A stretch of 64,000 nt of DNA from Pseudomonas sp. NBRC 111124 (GTDB lineage: Bacteria; Pseudomonadota; Gammaproteobacteria; Pseudomonadales; Pseudomonadaceae). A program made the position numbers and the translations under genes. The DNA is taken from contig NZ_BCBA01000066.1 in assembly GCF_001320245.1 (NCBI RefSeq), positions 1-64,000 on the forward strand, given 5' to 3'. Position 1 is the stretch's first letter; the number at the start of each line of letters is the position of its first letter. The notes under the pieces were generated by a model. It worked only from the letters and a program-made list of their open reading frames with translations, searched no databases and was not told the origin of the DNA. Positions 34,609 to 41,845 of the stretch are shown here, piece by piece.

Positions 34609-36075
34609 CTCAAATAGAGACTTTGAGAACTCACATTAGGGCTGATCTGAGCGCATAACCAGTGTTTTATGGGTGCACCCCAGGTGCTACACGCAACGGG
34701 ACACAACGGGACGAATAGGCCTAGATTTCAGGCGTTCCGGATGGCTATTTTCGTTGCACTTAGTTGCGTTGACCCTAAGTGATACGTCTCTCGCATGACT
34801 TGCAAGGGAAGTGGCGCAGGAGGCGAGGAAACTACGAAGGTTTCGTAGTAAGGAGTTGCTGTCTCAGCATCACCCAGGTGGTGACACAGGTCCGCACCGC
34901 TGGTGGAAACCTCGCGCCACAAAATGAGGAGGTTCGGTTTCGTGGCGCACGAATTACCAGAATGCCGGCAGTTTCGAGGTGTTCCACCAGTGGTGAGAAA
35001 CAACCCCAATTGCTGGGTAGTTACCGGCTCCTCATTTTTGAGGACACCCCGGCCACCAGGTGAACGAATCGTTCACCCCTCCCAACTTTCCCCATTGGGG
35101 GATGTTCCCCCAGCGGGGGAGCACACAGGCGGTTCAGGGCGGGCGATTTCAAATCTGACCCACATCCATTGGGGGCTGGGCTAGATGCCGGAAAAAACCG
35201 GAATCTAGTGCACCATCCGGCCTGGCTGCAGCGATGTGGGATTTTCTCACTTCGAGGGAATGGGCTTATCCCTACACCTTGGGCAACTCTGCCCGGCAGC
35301 AGAATTGAAAGGGGGTCGCACTTCGATGACCTCGTGGCTCAAAAGTGAGCCACGATCACAATTACCTGCTCCGGCCTGCTGTCAGGCCTGCAGGTCCGAA
35401 TCAGACGATCTGGTCTGTCTCGGCTTGTTCGGACTTCAAATCCAGAAGTTGGCGAGCCAAGCCGGAATCACGGCTTAGCCAAAGCGGGAATTCCCGCCCA
35501 GGCCTTTTACGAGATGGTCGCGAAAGGGCATCGGCTGGAGGCTCAGCCGATCTCCAGTGTGTCGATTCCTACACAGTGTGGCGTTTTCCACACAGTGGAG
35601 CGCTCAGAGACCAAATCACCTCACTGAGACTAAACGGGCTCACTCACCGAGATGACCAGAATCAGTTGAGTCGATCGATATTGGTAGTTTCGTGCCGGGT
35701 GAATGGCGGTCATTGGTCGCGGAAACATGTATTTCCGGTAGTAATGACCAGATCGGGTGACCGGGAGCCAGGCGGGCACATCCCGATGCGCTCAGATCTG
35801 AGCACACCTCCCGGCCTGGCAATGCCCTCAGATTTCAGGGCATCTCCGTCTCGGAGACACCTTTGCCACAAGCCTGCTGTTTTCCCGCGTCCTTGGTTGC
35901 TGGTTTTCCCCAAACTGGCCACCTGGGCATTGTGAGCAGCTTTGCTCACATCTCGCCGGCCCGCTCCCGCAGAGATCCGTCCAGCTTTGGACATACCGCC
36001 CGGTCCATCCAGTTCTGGATACATCCTCAATTTGAGGAAGAGTCGATTTGGCCCCTGGTAACGCTGCCGGCGTTA
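34609..36075. repeat. Dense tract of unrelated short inverted repeats, non-coding
   Basis: About 1.5 kb without a credible gene, between a leftward and a rightward operon. It contains at least 25 perfect or near-perfect short palindromes with different sequences. Examples: ACTACGAA/TTCGTAGT (34831-34849), GGTGAACGA/TCGTTCACC (35059-35077), CTAGATgCCGG/CCGGaATCTAG (35181-35208), TCGTGGCTCA/TGAGCCACGA (35332-35355), GCGGGAATTCCCGC (35484-35497), ATCGGCTG/CAGCCGAT (35530-35551), GTGTGG/CCACAC (35576-35593), GCTCAGATCTGAGC (35790-35803), ATGCCCT/AGGGCAT (35822-35843), TGTGAGCA/TGCTCACA (35931-35950), ATCCAG/CTGGAT (36007-36020) and TCCTCAA/TTGAGGA (36024-36038). Loops are 0-8 bases. The promoters of both flanking operons must lie in or beside it. 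Confidence 0.85.
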
Positions 36076-36117
36076 TCCGTTCATCGGGGCTGCAAAATAA
36101 TTTCACCCTGCTGCTTG

Positions 36118-36164
36118 CGTTTGTACTAACGGTGATCCATTATGGCCTAACGTTAGTACAAACG
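36118..36164. promoter_or_regulatory. 14-bp inverted repeat, probable operator
   Basis: CGTTTGTACTAACG at 36118-36131 and its exact complement at 36151-36164 are separated by 19 bases. The right arm ends nine bases before the next gene's ATG. Position and symmetry suggest an operator over the promoter of the rightward operon, perhaps bound by the product of its first gene. Confidence 0.6.
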
Positions 36165-36173
36165 AGGTTGGAG

Positions 36174-36404
36174 ATGACCAAGGAAAAGCAGCCCTCGATG
36201 CCTAAGACGAGCACAGAGCGGCAGAAGGAATACAAGGCCCGCAAGCTCGCAGACGGGTTTAAGCACACCAGCATATGGATTCACACTGAAACGGAGCAGG
36301 AAGGGCGCCAGGCGGCGCTAGACGGTAAGCCACTCAAGCCCCAGGGGAGCAAAGACCCCATCAGCTGGGCAATCGGGTGGCTGAACGAGAAAGGCAAGCA
36401 GTAA
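36174..36404 (+). CDS. Small basic protein, possible ribbon-helix-helix regulator
   Basis: 76 residues (MTKEKQPSMPKTSTERQKEYKARKLADGFKHTSIWI). A lysine-rich helix is followed by a short strand (KHTSIWI) and further helix, which could be an Arc-like DNA-binding fold. This is an inference from pattern. It directly follows a 14-bp inverted repeat and opens the rightward operon. GGAG precedes the ATG. A longer frame from 36048 would run through the palindromes and is rejected. Confidence 0.6.
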   Translation: MTKEKQPSMPKTSTERQKEYKARKLADGFKHTSIWIHTETEQEGRQAALDGKPLKPQGSKDPISWAIGWLNEKGKQ

Positions 36405-36495
36405 AGGGTGGGATTCCCCCACATTTGAAGGTGGCCAACCCGGTGCAGCAACACCGGGAGGGCCTATCACACGACGACGCTATGAGGCACACGTC

Positions 36496-36801
36496 ATGCA
36501 ACGTAAACAAGATACCAGCAGCACGCCACAACTCAAAGCCGCAGAGCAGCTTTCTGATCTCAAAGCTACGGGCCAGAGCGCCTTGTGGGACCTGCAGGCC
36601 GACATGGGGCACTTCGAGTGGTTCGGGTCGCTCATGTGGGCGATCATGCGAGAGGCTGAGGAAGCCCGGCCAACTTCAATGGGCGTCATCAAGGACCTGG
36701 CCAGTATTGGTAACTATCTGGCCGTAGACCGGGCGAACATCCTTTGTGGTGTATGTGCTCGGCTCGAAGCCAGTCTAGAGGGTGAAGGGGGTGAGCAATG
36801 A
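36496..36801 (+). CDS. Hypothetical protein of the rightward operon
   Basis: 101 residues, soluble and helical (ALWDLQADMGHFEWFGSLMWAIMREAEEARPTSMG). Its end overlaps the next gene by four bases. Unknown function. Confidence 0.6.
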   Translation: MQRKQDTSSTPQLKAAEQLSDLKATGQSALWDLQADMGHFEWFGSLMWAIMREAEEARPTSMGVIKDLASIGNYLAVDRANILCGVCARLEASLEGEGGEQ

Positions 36802-37055
36802 GTCAGGCAGCCGCCATTCCCGACCTCAGCGGAAACAGTGATCTGTTCGACGCCACCTACAAACTGGTTTGTCAGCGAGCCGAAGCAACCGCTATCCCGA
36901 TCGAGGCCATTTTGTGCCAGATCATCTATCAGGCTGCTTACGAGCTGCTGCTCAGCGACCTGTCAGCCGAACTGGTCAGCGGCGTGGTGGGAGCGGCCGT
37001 CATGCAGATGGCCCACGACCTGGAGAGTGTCGACGCGGAAGGGGGTGACCAGTGA
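36798..37055 (+). CDS. Hypothetical protein of the rightward operon
   Basis: 85 residues, helical, with a hydrophobic stretch (AILCQIIYQAAYELLL) that is too short and mixed for a clear membrane segment. Four-base overlaps on both sides. Unknown. Confidence 0.6.
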   Translation: MSQAAAIPDLSGNSDLFDATYKLVCQRAEATAIPIEAILCQIIYQAAYELLLSDLSAELVSGVVGAAVMQMAHDLESVDAEGGDQ

Positions 37056-37447
37056 GCGCCGGCAAGCAAGTGCGCAAGCCGAAGAAGGGCAAGGCGCCGA
37101 AGATGAGCAGGGACGATCTGAGCTTTACCAGCAGGTATCGTGATCCCGAATACCCTGACCATCCCAGGATTTGCAACTGGTCGCCATTGGAGGTGCCGGA
37201 TCAGATCAACCAATGGGGGATCGGTCGAAATCTCGGCCTGAGGATGATGGATGAACTGGCAAAGCTTTCGTCCGTGAGCGAGCAGGAGGCTTTCGACGCG
37301 ATTCGATTTGCCCTCAATAGTCCGACCTGGCGTCCCAGCAACGGGGTCGAGTTCGGGTTTTCCGAAGGCTTGGCAGCATTGGCGATGATTGGCTTGAGGC
37401 ATATTGCTCAAGGTGGCCAGCCATTCGACCTGGAGGACTTCACATGA
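37052..37447 (+). CDS. Hypothetical protein of the rightward operon
   Basis: 131 residues with a lysine-rich N-terminus (KQVRKPKKGKAPKMSRDD), then a soluble helical domain. Translation is coupled to the genes on both sides. No family recognised. Confidence 0.6.
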   Translation: MSAGKQVRKPKKGKAPKMSRDDLSFTSRYRDPEYPDHPRICNWSPLEVPDQINQWGIGRNLGLRMMDELAKLSSVSEQEAFDAIRFALNSPTWRPSNGVEFGFSEGLAALAMIGLRHIAQGGQPFDLEDFT

Positions 37448-37917
37448 GCCGTGTTTCAGCAAGAGCCAAGAACAAGCGCCTGCGTGCTCATCCGAAGAAG
37501 TCAGGTTCCTGGGGGCGGCTGCCATTCGTTGGCAAGGATCACGGTAAACAAGAGAGCTGCTGGGACATCCCAATGACCGGTACCTTCTTGGGAGGCGTCG
37601 AGGCGGGCAAGTCCATCGCTCACATCTACCTGAAGTACCTACGAGACGAGCGCGGCAATCAGTTCTCGCTTAGCTCGTCACTGCTGGGATCGATGCTCTA
37701 TTCAATGGCACTGAAGCAGCCGGCAACGAAGGAGGAGCAGACCGCGCTCAATGGTCAGCGTGCTGGCTTCTTGGGCGAATTGTCGCGCTGGCTTGAGCAG
37801 GCTGCGGTGAGGCTTGGCTCCGACCTCGATCGGCTGTCTGAGCAGCAGCTCATCGACAACACGAACGTGTGGCTTGACCCGGGCGCCTACTCGCAGGAGT
37901 TCCGGGATCTGGGCTGA
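37444..37917 (+). CDS. Hypothetical protein closing the rightward operon
   Basis: 157 residues, with a basic N-terminus (SRVSARAKNKRLRAHPKKSGSWGRLPF). The region GTFLGGVEAGKSIAHIY looks superficially like a P-loop but does not fit GxxxxGK[ST]. It is the last of five coupled genes. Function unknown. Confidence 0.6.
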   Translation: MSRVSARAKNKRLRAHPKKSGSWGRLPFVGKDHGKQESCWDIPMTGTFLGGVEAGKSIAHIYLKYLRDERGNQFSLSSSLLGSMLYSMALKQPATKEEQTALNGQRAGFLGELSRWLEQAAVRLGSDLDRLSEQQLIDNTNVWLDPGAYSQEFRDLG

Positions 37918-38077
37918 TATTTCAGCTGAGCAAAGTGAAGTCGAAGTGGGCACTACCCTGATCCGGGGTGGTGCCCTTTTCGTTGCGGGTCAAATGGCGC
38001 AGATCTGCTCCATCGCGTCGCCTCGAATGGCCCTGCGATGCGCGTATTAAATACCCCTGGGGGTGGTAAATTATAAA

Positions 38078-38238
38078 GACTGGGATTTTTTCCGTTCACT
38101 TGATCCCCGCAAAGCCAGTAAAACCGGTGAGTAACTAGGAAAAAATCCCAGTCGGCCCTAAGGGCATCTACACAACCGGACGTAACCGGAAAGCCGTATG
38201 GGAAAAATTCCCAGTCGATGGCGGAAAAACTCCCACCG
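38078..38238. repeat. Iteron-like repeats, possible replication origin
   Basis: The 16-mer GGAAAAAATCCCAGTC occurs inverted at 38078-38093, direct at 38138-38153, direct with one change at 38201-38216, and as a degenerate copy at 38223-38238. The stretch before them (38040-38080) is AT-rich. The repeats start 160 bases after the rightward operon and end 12 bases before the stop of a winged-helix gene. Iterons beside a DNA-binding gene suggest an origin or a transcriptional control site. Confidence 0.6.
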
Positions 38239-38250
38239 AAAAAATCGAAA

Positions 38251-38652
38251 TCAGGTGAACTTGAAAGGTGCCGGACCTGGTGCCACTTCGAGGTTTTTCC
38301 CGGGGCATTCGTCGATGTACGCCCAGGCGAGCGCATACAGCGCGCACTGCGCCATACCAGGCTCACGGCCACCCTTCCTGTAGGTGCGGGTGCGGATGAT
38401 CAGACCGGCATCAATCAGCTCCTGCAGCGCAGATGCGAGCGTTTTGGCATCCATTTTGCGGCCCTCGGCCATCATCTCGACAGTGCACGCCAGGTCGCCA
38501 TTGTTGCGCCCGTTGTAGTGCCGCCCAAGCTTGATCAGGACGGTAACCGCCTTGGGGCTCAGATTGTCGAAAGCGGGGTGCACGAGCAGCCGATGGGGAA
38601 GGGCGAATACCCGCCCCCCGAAGTCGACCTTGTACTGTTTCTTTCTTGCCAT
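38251..38652 (-). CDS. Winged-helix replication-like protein
   Basis: 133 residues (MARKKQYKVDFGGRVFALPHRLLVHPAF). The centre (LSPKAVTVLIKLGRHYNGRNNGDLACTVEMMAEGRKMDAKTLA) reads as a winged helix like those at the start of phage and plasmid replication initiators. An ATG at 38664 is an alternative start. It lies next to iteron-like repeats, which supports a replication or copy-control role but does not prove it. Confidence 0.6.
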   Translation of the reverse strand: MARKKQYKVDFGGRVFALPHRLLVHPAFDNLSPKAVTVLIKLGRHYNGRNNGDLACTVEMMAEGRKMDAKTLASALQELIDAGLIIRTRTYRKGGREPGMAQCALYALAWAYIDECPGKNLEVAPGPAPFKFT

Positions 38653-38709
38653 TCGGCGACTCACACCAGGGCGCCGGGGATGCGAAATTTCGCGCCCCCG
38701 GCTGCTGCC

Positions 38710-38979
38710 TTAGTCGATTTCCTTATGCAGGACGTACAGCCCTACCCGATGTGGGCGCCGGCCTGGCGCTGCAGCTTGGTAGCACCACCTTGTCAGGATG
38801 CCCCAGCCCTGCCGCCGCAGATGGCGGATTGTGGAGGGAGGGTGAACGATATCCAGCGATTGAGCCGCCTCAATGGACGACACAGGGCCCTTGCGCAGCG
38901 CGGCGATCATCCGTGAGGCCTGGGCGCGGGTGGAATGGTTGTCAGGCAGATCAGCATCTGCGATAGTTTCAGCCGTCAT
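38710..38979 (-). CDS. Helix-turn-helix protein
   Basis: 89 residues. SSIEAAQSLDIVHPPSTIRHLRRQGW is a helix-turn-helix arrangement with a following wing (GILTRWCYQ). This type of small winged-helix protein is common in prophage early regions. Probably DNA-binding. The target is unknown. Confidence 0.6.
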   Translation of the reverse strand: MTAETIADADLPDNHSTRAQASRMIAALRKGPVSSIEAAQSLDIVHPPSTIRHLRRQGWGILTRWCYQAAAPGRRPHRVGLYVLHKEID

Positions 38980-39064
38980 ATTGGCTCCTTTCAGTAGGGG
39001 TCAGGCCCAGGTGGTGGTGGTGCACTGCCTGGGCAATTTCTCTCTCCTCGTATCCATCCCTTCG

Positions 39065-39436
39065 CTACGCCCCGCGGCCATCAGTCGCCGCAATCCCCTC
39101 AAGCAGACTTCCCAGGTAATGTTGGCTGGTAGCAGCAGCCTTCGCCGTCGAGCCTGCCAACTTCATGACTTCCTGATCGCTGCCGTAGCCGCTGGCGATC
39201 ATTCGCATACCCGTAGCCAAAAGGCTGAGCATTGCGTGGGCTTCGTCTACGGCTTCGCGCAAGTCGTCATAGGTGGGTCTGTAGGGAGTGGCGCCCAGTG
39301 CGGGCCGGTGGGTAGAATCGAGGCGCTGTGAGCCGTCTCCAGATTGCTTTGCGGCACGTTGGGCCAGTGCCTCTAACACTGGCTCGGCACCACCCCTCAC
39401 AAGCGTCAGCTCTGGCGCGTCCTTGTTCCGAGCCAT
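39065..39436 (-). CDS. Hypothetical protein of the integrative element
   Basis: 123 residues, soluble, helical C-terminal half (LREAVDEAHAMLSLLATGMRMIASGYGS). It starts one base from the excisionase-like gene, so the two are coupled. No family recognised. Confidence 0.55.
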   Translation of the reverse strand: MARNKDAPELTLVRGGAEPVLEALAQRAAKQSGDGSQRLDSTHRPALGATPYRPTYDDLREAVDEAHAMLSLLATGMRMIASGYGSDQEVMKLAGSTAKAAATSQHYLGSLLEGIAATDGRGA

Positions 39437-39648
39437 TACCGACCACCTTCCTTTGCTGCGCGCTCAATGAACGTCTTCAGCTCCGACATGAGGGCCAGGC
39501 GGCGGCGCCCGATCTTGAACGTTTTGATTTCGCCCTTGGCGATGAACTCATAAGTGGCCGATCGGGAAATCCCGAGGATGCGACCTGCTTCCTCAACGCC
39601 TACCGAAAGGGGGGCTACCAGTTGTGCTTGTTCCATACCCGTCTCCAA
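39436..39648 (-). CDS. Excisionase-like (AlpA/MerR-type) DNA-binding protein
   Basis: 70 residues with VEEAGRILGISRSATYEFIAKGEIKTFKIGRRRL, the standard winged helix-turn-helix of AlpA/Xis-like proteins. Such proteins direct excision by the cognate integrase. It sits two genes from the integrase, as expected. An ATG at 39636 is an alternative start. Confidence 0.8.
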   Translation of the reverse strand: METGMEQAQLVAPLSVGVEEAGRILGISRSATYEFIAKGEIKTFKIGRRRLALMSELKTFIERAAKEGGR

Positions 39649-39820
39649 GGTTACATCTGGCTGATGCCAGGTATCGCTAGGCTACATCGCTGAATTCTAA
39701 CGTGCAAGCAAATGCTAGACGATTGTAAATTCGCTTGGATTGACATGGAATTTCGCGTCACGCAAGCTATGGTCATAAGGTCAGCTGATCTGACCAAAAT
39801 CGACAAGGCCTAGGTGGGGA

Positions 39821-40306
39821 ATGGCGACTAAGACAAGCAAGCGCACTGGCGAGACCAGCACGACGGTTAGCGTAGGGATTCGAATTGACCCTAAAATAAA
39901 GTTTGCCCTAGATATAATGGGGCGACTTCAGAAACGCTCCCTTACAGCGGTTATTGAGTGGTCAATTTCGCAAGCGATTGCTCAGCAGAGCATCGATTTC
40001 GATGGAACAAGCCTTGCCTCTGCCTTAGACAAAATATGGTCGACTGATGAGTCGGTTCGTTTGGTTAATATGGCTTTTCATATGCCAGAGGCACTTACCT
40101 ACGATGAGTTGAGAGTTTGGGAGACGATCAAGGCAAGTTCATTTTTTTGGATTACTTTCCACGATGGAAGCTTCTCCACTGATCAGGACCGACTGTCAAT
40201 GTTTCTCGTGACCGATAACTGGGAGAAAATTATCGATCACGTAGCCAAGCATAAAACCAGTGCTACGATTGTTCCCATGAAGGATATGGACTTCATTCCT
40301 TTCTAG
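39821..40306 (+). CDS. Hypothetical protein with RHH-like N-terminus
   Basis: 161 residues. The start (TTVSVGIRIDPKIKFALDIMGRLQKRSLTAVIEWSISQAI) looks like a ribbon-helix-helix DNA-binding motif. The rest is unfamiliar. Less GC-rich than the neighbouring genes. It converges on the integrase, and their stop codons overlap by four bases. Confidence 0.55.
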   Translation: MATKTSKRTGETSTTVSVGIRIDPKIKFALDIMGRLQKRSLTAVIEWSISQAIAQQSIDFDGTSLASALDKIWSTDESVRLVNMAFHMPEALTYDELRVWETIKASSFFWITFHDGSFSTDQDRLSMFLVTDNWEKIIDHVAKHKTSATIVPMKDMDFIPF

Positions 40307-41511
40307 ATGAGCTCTACGGCAGCCGCTTTGCTATCCGGAGCAAGGTGGGCGTAGCGCAGCGTCATCTTGAGGTCGGCGTGCCCCAGCAGATCCCTGATCG
40401 TATTCAGCGGCACGCCCTTCATGGCCAACTTAGACGCGAAGGTGTGGCGCAAATCGTGCCAGCGGAATGAGCTGACTTTCGCCTCCTTCAATACCCCGTC
40501 CCAGGACTTTTTGACATTATCCATCACGCCGCCAGTTTGACTTGGGAAGAGCAGGGGGAGGCCGTTAGACTGGGACTTCCACTCTTTGATTACTTGCAGC
40601 GTTTCCTTATTAAGCGGGATATGCCTAGTCTGATCTGACTTTGCACCCTCACCAGCTACGGTCAAAGTCTTTTGTGCAAAATCAATATCAGCCCAAGTTA
40701 GGTTAAAAAGTTCGCCTCTGCGCAGGCCGGTGTTCAGGCTGATGATCGCCATAGGCTTCAGATGGTCGGCAAACTTCCTGGCCCTCAAGTCTGGCAGCTC
40801 TTCTTTCTTCCGTTCCCGGCGCCAACGGTTGGCGCTGTCACGTTCGCCCCTGATACGTTCTTCCCTATCCTCCAGAGCCTGGCGCAGTCGCCGTTCCTCT
40901 TCCGAGGATAGGAATCGAACCCGGGCGCGGGTGTCGAGCCGCATAGGTTTGAGTTTGGTCATCGGGTGCTGCTCAAGGGCGCCCCACTCGACTGCCTTGG
41001 ACAGCGCCCCGCGGAGAGCTGCCAGCTTCCTGTTGGCGGTGGCATCCTTCAGCCCGGCAGCCAACCACTTCACCCGCATAGCCTCTAGATCGCGCTGGGT
41101 GATGTCTGTCAGAGGTTTACGCATCAGTGCGCCGAAACTGTACTCTATGGCGTGCCGTGTCTTCTGGTGGGCCTTGTGGTGGGTTTCCAGCCACGGGTAG
41201 TAGCTTTCCTCCAGGTAGCTCTGAAGAGTGTGAGCTGCCCGGCGCTTGCTTTTAGCTGCCACCAGCGGTGTGCCGTGGGCGTGGGCCTCAGCAAGCCATC
41301 GAGCAGCCTCGGTGCGCGCCTGGTCCAAGGTCATCATTCCAACCCGGCCCAGGGTGGCGGCCTGGTTGCGGCCCCAGGTCACCATATAGCTGGCGTGGCC
41401 GCTGGGTAGAACCCTGATCGACAGGCCTGGTTGAGCTGTGTCGTGGATGCGGTAGGCCTTCTCCTGGGGCTGGATGCTGGAGAGGACTTTGGCGGTAATC
41501 TTGGTTTTCAT
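40303..41511 (-). CDS. Tyrosine integrase of the tRNA-Thr element
   Basis: 402 residues with an N-terminal arm-binding domain, a SAM-like core-binding domain (HTLQSYLEESYYPWLE) and a catalytic domain. The catalytic set is visible: Arg in NTGLRRGEL, HxxR in WHDLRHTFAS, His in LLGHADLK and the nucleophile Tyr in LRYAHL. It lies about 120 bases inside attR, as expected for the integrase that inserted the element. The ATG at 41511 is preferred to the upstream extension, which enters the arm site. Confidence 0.92.
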   Translation of the reverse strand: MKTKITAKVLSSIQPQEKAYRIHDTAQPGLSIRVLPSGHASYMVTWGRNQAATLGRVGMMTLDQARTEAARWLAEAHAHGTPLVAAKSKRRAAHTLQSYLEESYYPWLETHHKAHQKTRHAIEYSFGALMRKPLTDITQRDLEAMRVKWLAAGLKDATANRKLAALRGALSKAVEWGALEQHPMTKLKPMRLDTRARVRFLSSEEERRLRQALEDREERIRGERDSANRWRRERKKEELPDLRARKFADHLKPMAIISLNTGLRRGELFNLTWADIDFAQKTLTVAGEGAKSDQTRHIPLNKETLQVIKEWKSQSNGLPLLFPSQTGGVMDNVKKSWDGVLKEAKVSSFRWHDLRHTFASKLAMKGVPLNTIRDLLGHADLKMTLRYAHLAPDSKAAAVELI

Positions 41512-41524
41512 CGGGCGGCGTCCG

Positions 41525-41548
41525 TGACAGCAGGGTGACAGCAAAAAA
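41525..41548 (+). promoter_or_regulatory. Putative integrase arm-type site, right
   Basis: Two TGACAGCA octamers 11 bases apart plus an A-run, matching the left-end site at 29025 except at two central bases. It lies between the integrase start and attR, so integrase binding here could also repress its own gene. Confidence 0.6.
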
Positions 41549-41635
41549 CACTATACGGACCTGTCTCGGCGGACTCAACTGGACGATATATCCCAATGAA
41601 TGCTGGGCTTGACCCGTAATTGCTGGGTGTCATAA

Positions 41636-41686
41636 CGCACTCGTAACGCGAAGGTCGCAGGTTCGATTCCTGTCTCCGGCACCAGT
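41636..41686 (+). repeat. attR: partial tRNA-Thr 3' end
   Basis: Repeat of the tRNA-Thr 3' portion, 50 of 51 bases identical to attL. The 5' half of the tRNA is absent, so it is an attachment-site copy and not a second tRNA gene. It marks the right end of the first element and the start of the second. Confidence 0.92.
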
Positions 41687-41725
41687 TCAGGTTCCAGCGA
41701 AGGCTACCAAAATCTCTGGAACCCC

Positions 41726-41756
41726 CGTAAAACCCGCCTTCTGGCGGTTTTTTTCG
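41726..41756 (+). terminator. Terminator-like hairpin after attR
   Basis: AAACCCGCC / GGCGGTTTT stem with a TTCT loop and a T-run. It would have been the tRNA terminator before insertion. Confidence 0.7.
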
Positions 41757-41845
41757 TTATGGCGTTCCGTCGGACTCCGACAGCTGCCAGCCGATTTAGG
41801 GGTAACGTTTGGGATAAAGTCGATTCGATAAAGGGGTTTACCCTT

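Noticed and set aside
34609..36075. Reading the palindrome tract as an integron attC array or a CRISPR array
   Set aside because: No repeated unit, no cassettes, no conserved core triplets, no constant spacer length and no cas or integron integrase genes.
34728..36129. Many open frames of 60-196 codons on both strands
   Set aside because: They overlap one another in opposite directions, lack ribosome-binding sites, and follow the palindromes. I treat the tract as non-coding.
37561..37640. P-loop in the last gene of the rightward operon
   Set aside because: GGVEAGKS lacks the needed spacing and context, with no Walker B nearby. I do not call an ATPase.
41636..41686. Second tRNA-Thr gene
   Set aside because: Only the 3' part from the anticodon stem on is present. 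It is the attR copy.
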